Assembly (NCBI RefSeq): GCF_014202645.1
Contig: NZ_JACHHG010000013.1
Coordinates: forward strand, 1-64,000
DNA: 64,000 nt
DNA from: Deinobacterium chartae
GTDB taxonomy: Bacteria > Deinococcota > Deinococci > Deinococcales > Deinococcaceae
Direction: 5' to 3'
The notes beneath the pieces are model-generated. The model worked only from the letters and a program-made list of their open reading frames with translations. It was not told where the DNA came from and searched no databases. The stretch's first letter is position 1. Each line of letters begins with the position of its first letter. The position numbers and the translations under genes were made by a program. Below are positions 26,507-36,692 of the stretch, one piece after another.

Positions 26507-28204
26507 ATCGAAAAAGTCCACGGCAACTTAAGCGGCCTCAAGACCCACCAAGTCAAGCAGCTCAGCAACCTTTACAGGCGCAAGCTGACTCCCGGTACGG
26601 TAGTGAGCCCCGAGTTGGCCCGGGCGATGACCGAACTCTCGTCGGAAATCCGGCGTGAGGTTTCCGTCGTGCTGGACCGTCGCGGGCGCGTACTGACCGT
26701 CTCGGTGAGCGACGCGGGTAAAACCGAGCTGCCCCCGATCAGCGGCAGCGAAAGTCGTCTCAGCGGCTTTCACCTCGTACACACGCACCCCAAGGGCGGA
26801 GCGCTCTCCAAAGGCGACCTCTCCGCGCTCTTTTTGAACCGGCTGGACGCCATCGCCGCGATCGAAGTGCGCCCCGACGGCCTGCCCGGCCGCGCGCACC
26901 TCGCGCACCTCACGCCGCCCAACGCCACCCTCGAGGAAGAGGACTGGCGCATTCACCCGCCGCAGACCGTGCAGCAGCTCGAGGAGTTCGACCTGGGCGC
27001 CCAGGTGCAGGCCCTCGAGGAGGAGTTCTCGCGCTTCGCCCGCACCCGTGAGGCGAAAAAAGGCCGCGAGCGCGCCCTGCTGGTACAGGTGGACACCGGC
27101 CTGCTCGACGCCGAGGAGCGACTGGCCGAACTCTCCGAACTCGCGCGCACTTCGGGAGCCGAGGTGGTGTACCGCGAACTGATCTACCGCCGGGTCGTGA
27201 AGTCCGGCACCCTGATCGGCGCGGGCAAGCTCGAGGAGCTGACCTCCAAGGCCTATCACCTCGACGCCGACCTCTTGATTTTCGGGCAGGAGCTCTCTCC
27301 CGCGCAGGCGCGCGAGATCGAGGCTTTTACCGGACTCAAGGTCATCGACCGCACCCAGCTGATCCTAGACATCTTCGCGCTGCACGCCCAGGGCGTGGAG
27401 TCGCGCGCCCAGGTCGAACTCGCACAGCTGCGCTACATGAAACCGCGCCTGCTCGGCCAGGGCACGGCGCTGAGCCGCCTGGGCGGCGGTATCGGTACGC
27501 GCGGTCCCGGTGAGACCAAGCTCGAGATGGACCGCCGCCACATCAACGACCGCATCGCCGAGCTCGAGCGCGAGATCGAAGGCATCTCCAAGCGCCGCGC
27601 CGAGCGCCGCAAGTCGCGCGGGCGCAACGCGGTCCCGGTCATCGGCATCGTGGGTTACACCAACGCCGGCAAGAGCACGCTCTTGAACCACCTGACCCAC
27701 GCCCCCGAGGGCCAGGGCGTGCTGGCCGAGAACAAGCTGTTCGCCACGCTGCGCCCCACCTCGAGGCAGGGTTTCTTGCCCGGCATCGGCGGCGTGATCC
27801 TCACCGACACGGTGGGCTTTATCCGCGACCTGCCCGCCGACTTGCAGCGCGCCTTCCGCGCCACCCTCGAGGAACTGGGGGAGTCCGACCTGCTGCTGCA
27901 CCTGGTAGACGCCGCCACTCCCGGCCTGGAGGGCCGCCTCGAGGCGGTCGAACGGATCTTGCGCGACCTGGACCTGGCAGAAATTCCTCAGGTGGTCGTC
28001 CTGAACAAGGCCGATCAGGCGAACCCCCGTGCCCTCGAGGAGGCCACCGATCGCTATGACGCCCTGGCGATCTCGGCGCTGACCGGGGCAGGCGTCCCGG
28101 AACTGCGTATGAAACTTGCCGCAAGACTCGAGGCGGGCGGAGCCGATCTGCGTGATCCGGCACTCATCGGGAACGCCTACGCTGAGAAGAGCGTATCTCT
28201 CTAG
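26507..28204 (+). CDS. hflX: GTPase HflX with a probable AUC start
   Basis: HflX binds the 50S subunit and splits stalled ribosomes. Here it is 565 residues with the long N-terminal extension seen in some lineages. The HflX glycine-rich region (GIGTRGPGETKLEMDRR) precedes the G domain: G1 GYTNAGKST near residue 382, G3 DTVGF, G4 NKAD. The conserved-looking N-terminus (EKVHGNLSGLKTHQVKQL) continues 32 codons upstream of the first ATG/GTG/TTG (GTG 26603), back to codon ATC 26507. GGAGG lies 10 nt before ATC, and an in-frame TAA at 26465 closes the frame. I therefore place the start at ATC; a sequencing error is the main alternative. Confidence 0.9.
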   Translation: MEKVHGNLSGLKTHQVKQLSNLYRRKLTPGTVVSPELARAMTELSSEIRREVSVVLDRRGRVLTVSVSDAGKTELPPISGSESRLSGFHLVHTHPKGGALSKGDLSALFLNRLDAIAAIEVRPDGLPGRAHLAHLTPPNATLEEEDWRIHPPQTVQQLEEFDLGAQVQALEEEFSRFARTREAKKGRERALLVQVDTGLLDAEERLAELSELARTSGAEVVYRELIYRRVVKSGTLIGAGKLEELTSKAYHLDADLLIFGQELSPAQAREIEAFTGLKVIDRTQLILDIFALHAQGVESRAQVELAQLRYMKPRLLGQGTALSRLGGGIGTRGPGETKLEMDRRHINDRIAELEREIEGISKRRAERRKSRGRNAVPVIGIVGYTNAGKSTLLNHLTHAPEGQGVLAENKLFATLRPTSRQGFLPGIGGVILTDTVGFIRDLPADLQRAFRATLEELGESDLLLHLVDAATPGLEGRLEAVERILRDLDLAEIPQVVVLNKADQANPRALEEATDRYDALAISALTGAGVPELRMKLAARLEAGGADLRDPALIGNAYAEKSVSL

Positions 28205-28218
28205 CGAAGGAGGACCCT

Positions 28219-28857
28219 ATGGGACTGCTTGATAACATCGCCACCACCCTGCGCAAAGGCCTCGAGGTCGCCAAGACCCGGGGCGAGGAAGCGGCCAGCG
28301 CCGCCAAGATCCGCTACGAGATCTTTAACTTAAACCGCGAGCTGGACGCCACCTACAACCGTCTGGGCCGCGCCTATCACGCCGGAGGCGACCTGCTGAC
28401 CCTGCAACCTCTGCGCGACGAGATCGACCGCCTCAGCGCCGAGATCAGCGCCCGCGAGAAGGCTCTGGCCGAGGTGGGCCAGCCCAGCGTGGTGGAAGGC
28501 GAATTCACCGCCGAAGGTGGCAGCGCCACGGTGGTCGCTCCGGGCGTGACCGTCAGCGACCCGGCCACGCCGGGCAGCACCGACAGCACCCTGCCCCCTG
28601 CGCCCACGCCCACCACCGTGCAGGGCTCGGCTCCGACCGGGGCCGGCGGCCATCCGGACCTGTCCAAGCACGAGATCCCGGGGCAGGGCGCGCAGTACCC
28701 CACGACCCCGCCTGCCCCGGCACCGGGCGGCGACATCCCGCGCGCGCCCATTCAGCCCAACACCAGCGGCGAGGCCACCCACCAAGCAGACCTCCGCAAG
28801 AACGAGCACCTCGAGGCCGAGCAGGCCGCCAAGAAGCCGGACCCGCACGATCTCTGA
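28219..28857 (+). CDS. Hypothetical protein with N-terminal helical part and Pro-rich tail, 212 aa
   Basis: Residues 1-85 form long amphipathic helices (LNRELDATYNRLGRAYHAGG, then DEIDRLSAEISAREKALAEV), likely a coiled coil. Residues ~85-212 are low complexity, rich in Pro, Ala, Thr and Gly. There is no signal peptide. The N-terminal part recalls small helical proteins of the phasin or YtxH kind, but I cannot assign a family. A strong GAAGGAGG precedes ATG 28219, 14 nt after hflX, so the two are co-transcribed. Confidence 0.8.
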   Translation: MGLLDNIATTLRKGLEVAKTRGEEAASAAKIRYEIFNLNRELDATYNRLGRAYHAGGDLLTLQPLRDEIDRLSAEISAREKALAEVGQPSVVEGEFTAEGGSATVVAPGVTVSDPATPGSTDSTLPPAPTPTTVQGSAPTGAGGHPDLSKHEIPGQGAQYPTTPPAPAPGGDIPRAPIQPNTSGEATHQADLRKNEHLEAEQAAKKPDPHDL

Positions 28858-28865
28858 GCACACGC

Positions 28866-28905
28866 ATTGAAAGCCCCGGGCGCCAAAGCGCCCGGGGCTT
28901 TCAAT
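28866..28905. terminator. Long hairpin between convergent genes
   Basis: A perfect 18-bp stem (ATTGAAAGCCCCGGGCGC and its complement) with loop CAAA, 9 nt after the 28219 gene and 23 nt after the convergent lipoprotein gene. No T tract beyond TCAAT. Confidence 0.75.
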
Positions 28906-28927
28906 GCCAGAAACTGCAGCAGCGGCC

Positions 28928-30325
28928 TCAGAACTTCATCAGGCGGTCTAGCAGCGTATGCGCGGCGTTGGGGGCAACGCTGCCCAGCGTCACCCCGGCC
29001 AGCACCACCTTGGAGCTGTTCCGACCGCCGGCGGCCGCACGACCGATCGCCACCGCGGCGTTCTCCTCGCCCAGGGGTGCGGTCAGCAGCGCGGCTGCCG
29101 GATGGAGGGGTCGCATAAACGCCCGCACCGAAGCGGTGACGTTGCCGGAAGCACCCTCGGTGACCGTGCCGGGCACGCCGCTCACGCTGTAGTCGCCGCC
29201 GCTGCCGAACTGGAAGTAGATCTGGTCCACGCCCACGATCTGCTGCGCGAACGCGAAGGCCGGAGTGACCGGATTGGGCATGTTCTGCCACGACTCGCTG
29301 CGCCCGCCGACCGCGTTGTGCAACAGACCCGGCGACACCAGGATCAGGCGGCGCTCCCCGGCATCCAAGAACTCCTGGAGGTGGTCGAGGTCTCCCTGGG
29401 TAAGCGGGCTGGCGAAGGTGCTGCCGGTGTACCACAGCACGCCGCTGTAACGGCGCAGCTGTTCGGTAGAGGGGCCATCGGGCTCGTCCTGGGCCTGGCC
29501 GCTGCCGCTGTAGCCCACAGCCACCACGTCAAAGGCCTTGTCGGCCGCCTCGAGCGCACTGCGGGCCCGGCTGTCCGCGGCCGAATCGAAGGCCTTGGAT
29601 GGCTGGGTAGGATCAGCACCCCAGTTGTTGCCGCTGCGGTCGTCGTCCACCAGCAGCCAGCGCTCCACCGTGAGGCGCAGCGTGGCCGTGCGCTCCGCAT
29701 CGCCGTTGCGGCCACGCACGGTCAGCAGGTGAGTGCCTACGGGCACAGCTGAGCCCACGGTCAACTGCAGGGCGGTCTGTCCCCCGGGTACAGGGTTGCT
29801 GACAAACTGCCCCTGAACCCGGTTCTCCCCGCTGCCCACCACGTCCCCCTCGAGGGACAGCGTCACCTGACCGTCCTCGGGCGCGGAGACCGTGACCTGC
29901 ACCGATCCGGTCCGGCCGCTCTGAACGGTCAGGGCCTCGGGGGCCACCGAGAGGTTAAAGCGTGTATCACCCGGAGCGGGCGTGGTGACATTGGCCTCGA
30001 CGCCGCCGCTGCTACCGGCGGCGTTGTAGGCCTTGAGCCGATAGGTGTAGGTGGTAGCGGGGTTGAGGTTGCTGTCGGCCCAGTGGGTGTTGCTGGCAGG
30101 CAGGTGGTTCGCTACCGTGGCGTAGCTGCCGCCGGCGGTCTTGCGCTCGAGGACGAAGCCTGCAGCGCCGGTCACGGCACTCCAGCGCAGTTCGGCGCTG
30201 CGGCTCGAGGTGGCTGCGGCCGTAAACGTGGCGGGATTGGCAGGAGCGGTCTGGGTCGGACCCCCTCCACAGGCGGCCAGAGCGGCGGTCAGGGTCAGGA
30301 TGCCAAGCGTAATTTTCGCGTTCAT
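28928..30325 (-). CDS. Lipoprotein with fibronectin III domain
   Basis: A 465-residue exported lipoprotein: signal peptide MNAKITLGILTLTAALAAC with the lipobox Cys19. Residues ~30-118 form a fibronectin type III domain (AELRWSAVTGAAGFVLERK...TTYTYRLKAYNAAGSSG). Residues ~120-225 form a second beta-sandwich. The C-terminal ~235 residues (WLLVDDDRSGNNWG ... YSGVLWYTGS) resemble an alpha/beta flavodoxin-like or ThuA-like domain with no obvious catalytic set. AAGGAGG lies 6 nt before ATG. It probably sits on the cell surface; its role is unknown. Confidence 0.85.
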   Translation of the reverse strand: MNAKITLGILTLTAALAACGGGPTQTAPANPATFTAAATSSRSAELRWSAVTGAAGFVLERKTAGGSYATVANHLPASNTHWADSNLNPATTYTYRLKAYNAAGSSGGVEANVTTPAPGDTRFNLSVAPEALTVQSGRTGSVQVTVSAPEDGQVTLSLEGDVVGSGENRVQGQFVSNPVPGGQTALQLTVGSAVPVGTHLLTVRGRNGDAERTATLRLTVERWLLVDDDRSGNNWGADPTQPSKAFDSAADSRARSALEAADKAFDVVAVGYSGSGQAQDEPDGPSTEQLRRYSGVLWYTGSTFASPLTQGDLDHLQEFLDAGERRLILVSPGLLHNAVGGRSESWQNMPNPVTPAFAFAQQIVGVDQIYFQFGSGGDYSVSGVPGTVTEGASGNVTASVRAFMRPLHPAAALLTAPLGEENAAVAIGRAAAGGRNSSKVVLAGVTLGSVAPNAAHTLLDRLMKF

Positions 30326-30427
30326 GAGATGCCTCCTTCGTCCGAGGACTCCGGCAGGCTAGAACTGCGAGGATGATGAACCGATGATCGGGGCTGGGCC
30401 AGACCGCCTGCGACTGCCCCAAGATGC

Positions 30428-30456
30428 AAAAAAGAGGACGCAGCGGCTGCGTCCTC
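30428..30456 (-). terminator. Terminator of the aldo/keto reductase gene
   Basis: On the minus strand GAGGACGCAGC / GCTGCGTCCTC followed by TTTTTT (30433-30428). Confidence 0.92.
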
Positions 30457-30475
30457 CAGGAAATGGCCTGAGCGA

Positions 30476-31420
30476 TCAGGAAGCCAGGATCTGATCGATG
30501 CGGCTGATGACGTCCTCGCTGAGCTTCACGCCGGCAGCCTTGACGTTGTCCTCGACCTGATGCACCTTGGTCGCCCCGGTGATCACGCTGGACACGCCGG
30601 GCTGGCGCAGCGCCCAGGCCAGCGCCAGCTGCGAACGGGTCAGGCCCAGATCGTCGGCAATGGGCTTGAGGGCCTTTACGCGCTCGCGGTTGGCCTCGGT
30701 CAAGAAGCTCTTGGCAAAGCCCTCGTTGTCGCTGAGACGGCTGCCTTCGGGCATGCCCTCGTCGTACTTGCCGGTCAGCATGCCCATGGCCAGCGGGCTC
30801 CAGACCACCAGACCCACGCCGTGGCGGGTGGTGGCGGGCAGGATCTCTTTTTCGACCCGGTCGCGGTACAGCATGCTGTACTGCGGCTGCTCGGTGACCG
30901 GAGCGTGCAGGCCGTTGGCCCGCGCGAAGGTGACCGCCTCGGCGATCTGGGCCGCCGTCCACTCGGAGGTGCCCCAGTACATGGCCCGTCCGCTGCGCAC
31001 CACGTGATCAAAGGCCATCACGATCTCTTCCATGGGGGTTTCGGGATCATAGCGGTGCGCGAAGTAGATGTCGAGGTAGTCGGTACCCAGACGCTTCAGC
31101 GAGCCGTCGATGCTCTCGAGGACGTGCTTGCGCGAGAGGCCCCGGTCGTTGATGTGATCGGACATCGGCCAGAAGACCTTGCTCGAGACCACCAGGGTGT
31201 GGCGCGGGAACTCGCGCAGTACGGCCCCCATCATCTCCTCGCTCTTGCCGCGCGCGTACACGTCGGCCTGGTCAAAGAAGTTGATGCCGCTCTCGTACGC
31301 CTTGACGACGATGTCGCGCACCATCTGCTGGTCGTTCACCGAGGCACCAAAGGTGACCCAGCCACCCAGGCTGATCTCGGAGACCTTCATGCCGCTGTTA
31401 CCCAGTCTGCGATATTCCAT
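30476..31420 (-). CDS. Aldo/keto reductase (Kv-beta-like subgroup)
   Basis: A 314-residue NADPH-dependent TIM-barrel oxidoreductase. Features: MEYRRLGNSGMKVSEISLGGW at the start, the catalytic Tyr in FDQADVYARGKSEE, Lys in VVSSKVFWP, His region YFAHRYDPETP, and NADPH-binding PGVSSVITGATKVHQVEDN near the end. This pattern fits the AKR6-like group related to potassium channel beta subunits. The carbonyl substrate is unknown. GGGAGG lies 7 nt before ATG 31420. Single-gene unit with a good terminator. Confidence 0.92.
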   Translation of the reverse strand: MEYRRLGNSGMKVSEISLGGWVTFGASVNDQQMVRDIVVKAYESGINFFDQADVYARGKSEEMMGAVLREFPRHTLVVSSKVFWPMSDHINDRGLSRKHVLESIDGSLKRLGTDYLDIYFAHRYDPETPMEEIVMAFDHVVRSGRAMYWGTSEWTAAQIAEAVTFARANGLHAPVTEQPQYSMLYRDRVEKEILPATTRHGVGLVVWSPLAMGMLTGKYDEGMPEGSRLSDNEGFAKSFLTEANRERVKALKPIADDLGLTRSQLALAWALRQPGVSSVITGATKVHQVEDNVKAAGVKLSEDVISRIDQILAS

Positions 31421-31546
31421 GTCAAGACCTCCCGAGTCGGTTGTGCAGGTCGCCCCAAGGGGCGCCCGCAGCGGCCACAGCGCTCGCTGCTGCGGCCACA
31501 ACCCGCACACCATACCGCCGCGCTGTGCGTTGGGAGCGCATAGAAA

Positions 31547-32194
31547 TCACATTTTGGATAAGCCATCTGGCGGAGCCTGCCGCTCCCGGGCGTCCAGGAA
31601 ACGCCATACTGCCAGCGCATGGCTTCCGCTGCCCACCTCCACCTGTTCGGTACGGTCGGGCAGCGTCTGACGAATCCAGTGCACCCGGTTCCAACCCCGC
31701 TCCAGGTTCAGCTCGAGGTAATAGGTAGCACCGGGGCAGCGCCTCGAGGTCGTAAGCTGCCACGCCCGGTCCGCGTAGACCAGGGCGTCCGCGATATAGC
31801 GGCCCTGTGCGTCGTGCTCTCCGCTCACCACGGTTCCCAGCGGCAAGGTCTGGGTTGCCAGCTCAAAGCTGCCCACCCAGACCGCCTTGAGCGCAGGCAG
31901 CGGTCCGTCACAACCCGCCCGCTCGAGGAGCGGCAGCGCCTGCAGGTGCGGGGCCACACGCTCCGCTCCCGGCAGGTGTAGCTCGAGGGTGCCGTCCGGA
32001 TGCACATGTCCGCGGGCAGGCAAGCGCTGTGCAGCGACCTCATCGTAGGTGAGCTGCAGTTGCAGCTCGAGGTCCTCGCCGGTCCAGCCACGCACTTTCA
32101 GGCTCTCGGTGCGCGCTTCGGGAGGGGGGTTCCAGGCAGGAGGGGAAGCGCAGGCGAACAGGACCGCACTCAACAGCAACAGTAGCCTTGGCAT
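31547..32194 (-). CDS. Putative lipoprotein, 215 aa
   Basis: The signal peptide MPRLLLLLSAVLFAC carries a lipobox with Cys15, so the protein should be lipid-anchored. The mature part is beta-rich with a conserved-looking pair of Cys (AGCDGPLPALK and RRCPGATYY). No family is recognised. ATG 32194 has no clear Shine-Dalgarno. It lies 76 nt downstream of rodA on the same strand and may be read from the rodA transcript. Confidence 0.75.
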   Translation of the reverse strand: MPRLLLLLSAVLFACASPPAWNPPPEARTESLKVRGWTGEDLELQLQLTYDEVAAQRLPARGHVHPDGTLELHLPGAERVAPHLQALPLLERAGCDGPLPALKAVWVGSFELATQTLPLGTVVSGEHDAQGRYIADALVYADRAWQLTTSRRCPGATYYLELNLERGWNRVHWIRQTLPDRTEQVEVGSGSHALAVWRFLDARERQAPPDGLSKM

Positions 32195-32270
32195 GCATCC
32201 AGCTTGGGCCTGCCGGGGTGACTGCCCGATGATCGCCGCAGAATCCGGCCGCGCAAAGCGGATCCGAACT

Positions 32271-33323
32271 TCAGAAGTTCTTCATACGGTCGCGGTGCAC
32301 GACGTAGACCATCCCCAGCGTGGCCAGCACCGACACCAGCGAGCTCAGGCCGTACGAGATCAGCGGCAGGGTGATGCCGGTCAGCGGCAGCAGCGACAGC
32401 GTCGCCCCGATGTTCTCGAGGGACTGTACGCCAAGCTGCCCCAGCACCCCGGAAATCACCAGCTGATCTTGCAACTGCGGCGATTCTCCGGCCATTCCCG
32501 CCAGGCGCCAGAACAGGGCACCGAACAGCACCAGCAGCGTAACCGCGCCTACAAAGCCCTGCTCTTCGGCCCAGGTCGAGAACACAAAATCGGAGTGCTG
32601 GCTGTACACGAAGCCCTTCTGGGTCTGGGTACCCTGCTTGTAGCCCTTGCCCATCATGCCGCCCGAACCGACCGCGATCAAGGACTGAATCACCTGGTAA
32701 CCCGAACCGCGCGGGTCTTGCAGCGGGTTCACGAAGATGGTCAGGCGTTTTTGCTGGTACGGCTTGAGGTGCGGGTAGAGCACGGTGGTGAACACCGTAG
32801 CGACCAGGGCCAGACCCAGCAGCAGATGCCACCACGGCATCCGCCACACGATCAGCATGGCGATCAGAATGCCGCTTAGCACCATGGCTCCGCCGAAGTC
32901 CTCCTTGACCACCAGCGCGAAAATCGGAAAAAACAACAGCAGCGGCGGCAGGTACGAGCGCAGCCCCTTATAACCGCCACGCATCACGGTGGCCAGAGCG
33001 AGAATCAGGGCCATCTTGGCCAGCTCGAGCGGCTGGAACTGCAACGGGCCCAACACCAGCCAGTTACGCGAACCGTTCACCTCACGGCCGACCACCAGCG
33101 TGGCTGTCAGCAGCAGGATCGAGAGCACGTACAGCCACGGTCCCAGTTTGTACAGGCGGTCGCGCCCCAAAAACCACATGGCCACCACCGGAATCAGGCC
33201 CAGCCCCACACCCATCAGCTGTTTTTGAAAGTCCGAAGGGATGGCGGCCGAGCTCACCGCGATGAGTCCCATGCCGAGCAGCAGGGCCACCAGAAGAGGA
33301 AGGGTCAGTTCGTGCTTTACCAC
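32271..33323 (-). CDS. rodA: Rod-shape SEDS glycosyltransferase RodA
   Basis: A 350-residue SEDS-family peptidoglycan polymerase with about ten membrane segments. Family marks include NGSRNWLVLGPLQFQPLELAKMALIL (with the key Glu-Pro-Leu-Glu-like motif), KEDFGGAMVLSGI (catalytic Asp region), GSGYQVIQSLIAVGSGG, and the end region LTGITLPLISYGLSSLVS. The short form and QFQPLELAK favour RodA over FtsW. Start is GTG 33323, 9 nt after a TAGTCT box on the minus strand. It lies downstream of minD-minE, which links wall elongation and division-site selection genes. Confidence 0.9.
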   Translation of the reverse strand: MVKHELTLPLLVALLLGMGLIAVSSAAIPSDFQKQLMGVGLGLIPVVAMWFLGRDRLYKLGPWLYVLSILLLTATLVVGREVNGSRNWLVLGPLQFQPLELAKMALILALATVMRGGYKGLRSYLPPLLLFFPIFALVVKEDFGGAMVLSGILIAMLIVWRMPWWHLLLGLALVATVFTTVLYPHLKPYQQKRLTIFVNPLQDPRGSGYQVIQSLIAVGSGGMMGKGYKQGTQTQKGFVYSQHSDFVFSTWAEEQGFVGAVTLLVLFGALFWRLAGMAGESPQLQDQLVISGVLGQLGVQSLENIGATLSLLPLTGITLPLISYGLSSLVSVLATLGMVYVVHRDRMKNF

Positions 33324-33411
33324 AGGCTCACCAGACTAGAGACTAGCGCGCCCACATGAGGGGCGCGCACGGTTGCGGGAAGGAGCGTCTCACGACGCCG
33401 GAATTCGGGCT

Positions 33412-33651
33412 CTAGCCGTTGCCCAGCGGGATGTTGGCGACCAACACCACCGTGTCGCCGCGCTGCTCCACTTCGACGTTGGGGGCAACCCGGCCGGGCG
33501 AGGTCGGGAAGTAGCGCTGCACCACCTCCATCAGGTCACGGCGCAGCGCGTCCACCTTGCCCGGCGGAATCTGGGCACGGTCGTAAGCCAAGACCAGCTC
33601 GAGGCGGTTTTTAAGAGCGTCCTTGCTGCGCTTGCGGTTACCCCAGAACAT
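33412..33651 (-). CDS. minE: Cell division topological specificity factor MinE
   Basis: A 79-residue MinE. The N-terminal amphipathic/MinD-contact part reads MFWGNRKRSKDALKNRLELVLAYDR, followed by the topological domain (KVDALRRDLMEVVQRYF ... VEVEQRGDTVVLVANIPL). It stimulates MinD ATPase to drive pole-to-pole oscillation. ATG 33651 overlaps the minD stop (TGATG); a TTG 3 nt upstream is an alternative start. Confidence 0.93.
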   Translation of the reverse strand: MFWGNRKRSKDALKNRLELVLAYDRAQIPPGKVDALRRDLMEVVQRYFPTSPGRVAPNVEVEQRGDTVVLVANIPLGNG

Positions 33652-34451
33652 CAAGCACCCCCGAACAGGCGACGCAAGGTAGCCAGGAAACCGCGTTCCT
33701 CCTCGAGGTTCATGAAGGGCACCTCCTCACCGTGAATACGCCGCGCGGTGTTCATAAAGGCCTGTCCGGCCCTCGAACTGCCCAGCACAGCGGGCTCGCC
33801 GACGTTGGTGGACACCAAGATGCCCTCGTCCTCGGGAACAATACCGATCGGCTTGTGTCCCAGGATCTCGAGCACATCGCTGACCGACAGCATATTGCCG
33901 CTGGCCACCATCTTGGGGCGCAGGCGGTTGATGACCAGCTTGATCTCGCGCAGGTCACCCGCCTCGAGCAGTCCGATGATCCGGTCCGCGTCGCGCACGC
34001 TGGACACCTCGGGGTTCACCACGACCAAAGCGCCCTGCGCCGGAGCCGAAGCGGTCTTGAAACCGCTCTCGATGCCGGCGGGCGAGTCGATCAGTACCCG
34101 GTCGAAGCCCTCCTCCTGCATCAAGATGTTCACGATCTGGCGCATCTTGTCCGGATCGAGCGCGTCCTTGTCGCGGGTCTGCGAGGCAGGAAGCAGATAC
34201 AGGTTCTCGACACGCTTGTCACGGATGAGCGCCTGCCGCACCCGACAGTTGCCCTCGAGGACGTCTACGAGGTCAAAGACCACGCGGCTCTCGAGGCCCA
34301 TCACCACGTCGAGGTTGCGCAGTCCGACGTCGACGTCGATCACCACGACCTTCTCGCCGAGCTTGGCGAGTCCGGCGCCAATGTTGGCCGTGGTGGTGGT
34401 TTTACCGACGCCGCCCTTCCCCGAGGTCACGACGATGACTTTGGCGTTCAA
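33651..34451 (-). CDS. minD: Septum site-determining ATPase MinD
   Basis: A 266-residue ParA/MinD ATPase. Deviant Walker A is SGKGGVGKTT near the N-terminus, Walker B region VLIDSPAGI, and the C-terminal amphipathic membrane-targeting helix is likely GFLATLRRLFGG. It oscillates on the membrane with MinE. The start is TTG 34451: GAAGGAGG lies 5 nt upstream, and the protein then begins at NAKVIVVTSGKGG. No minC lies next to it. Possible -10 boxes TACACT (34500-34495) and TACAAT (34509-34504) precede it on the minus strand. Confidence 0.95.
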   Translation of the reverse strand: MNAKVIVVTSGKGGVGKTTTTANIGAGLAKLGEKVVVIDVDVGLRNLDVVMGLESRVVFDLVDVLEGNCRVRQALIRDKRVENLYLLPASQTRDKDALDPDKMRQIVNILMQEEGFDRVLIDSPAGIESGFKTASAPAQGALVVVNPEVSSVRDADRIIGLLEAGDLREIKLVINRLRPKMVASGNMLSVSDVLEILGHKPIGIVPEDEGILVSTNVGEPAVLGSSRAGQAFMNTARRIHGEEVPFMNLEEERGFLATLRRLFGGA

Positions 34452-34514
34452 GCAATCCTCCTTCAGAAACTGCATTCAGCTTCGATGTTGCCCAGTGTAA
34501 TGCATTGTAGAGGT

Positions 34515-34545
34515 AAGAGGCGGTCCGCCGAGCGGACCGCCTCTT
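34515..34545. terminator. Hairpin between ftsH and minD
   Basis: AAGAGGCGGTCCGC / GCGGACCGCCTCTT with a 3-nt loop, 20 nt past the ftsH stop. A runs, not T runs, follow on the plus strand, so termination may be partial. Confidence 0.65.
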
Positions 34546-34564
34546 GAAAAAACAAAGACTTTAA

Positions 34565-36445
<1,881 letters not shown>

Positions 36446-36545
36446 GTTCCAGACCTCCGAGTTCTGGGTACTGCGACCCTGCGCGTACCGGAACTGCGTG
36501 TCCGTACGCCTGAGGTCAGCGAGTGAGACGGCGAAACTGTCACAC

Positions 36546-36566
36546 CTTGAGTGTACCAGACTCAAG
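36546..36566 (-). promoter_or_regulatory. HAIR operator (HspR box) over the ftsH promoter
   Basis: CTTGAGT-N7-ACTCAAG, a perfect match to the HAIR consensus bound by the heat-shock repressor HspR. The minus-strand extended -10 box TGG-TACACT (36558-36550) lies inside it, so bound repressor would cover the promoter. The leader to TTG 36445 would be about 100 nt. Confidence 0.85.
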
Positions 36567-36674
36567 TGAGAGACGCGTATCGGTGATTACACCATCTCTT
36601 ACGGGTTTTATCGAAAAACCTGGCGAACGCCGCACACGGCGAGATCAGCCGGAATCGCAGGCGAGCACATGCGG

Positions 36675-36680
36675 TATGCT
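36675..36680 (+). promoter_or_regulatory. -10 box of the TPR gene
   Basis: TATGCT, 12 nt before ATG 36693, so the leader would be about 6 nt at most. Confidence 0.4.
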
Positions 36681-36692
36681 AGCCCCAAGACG

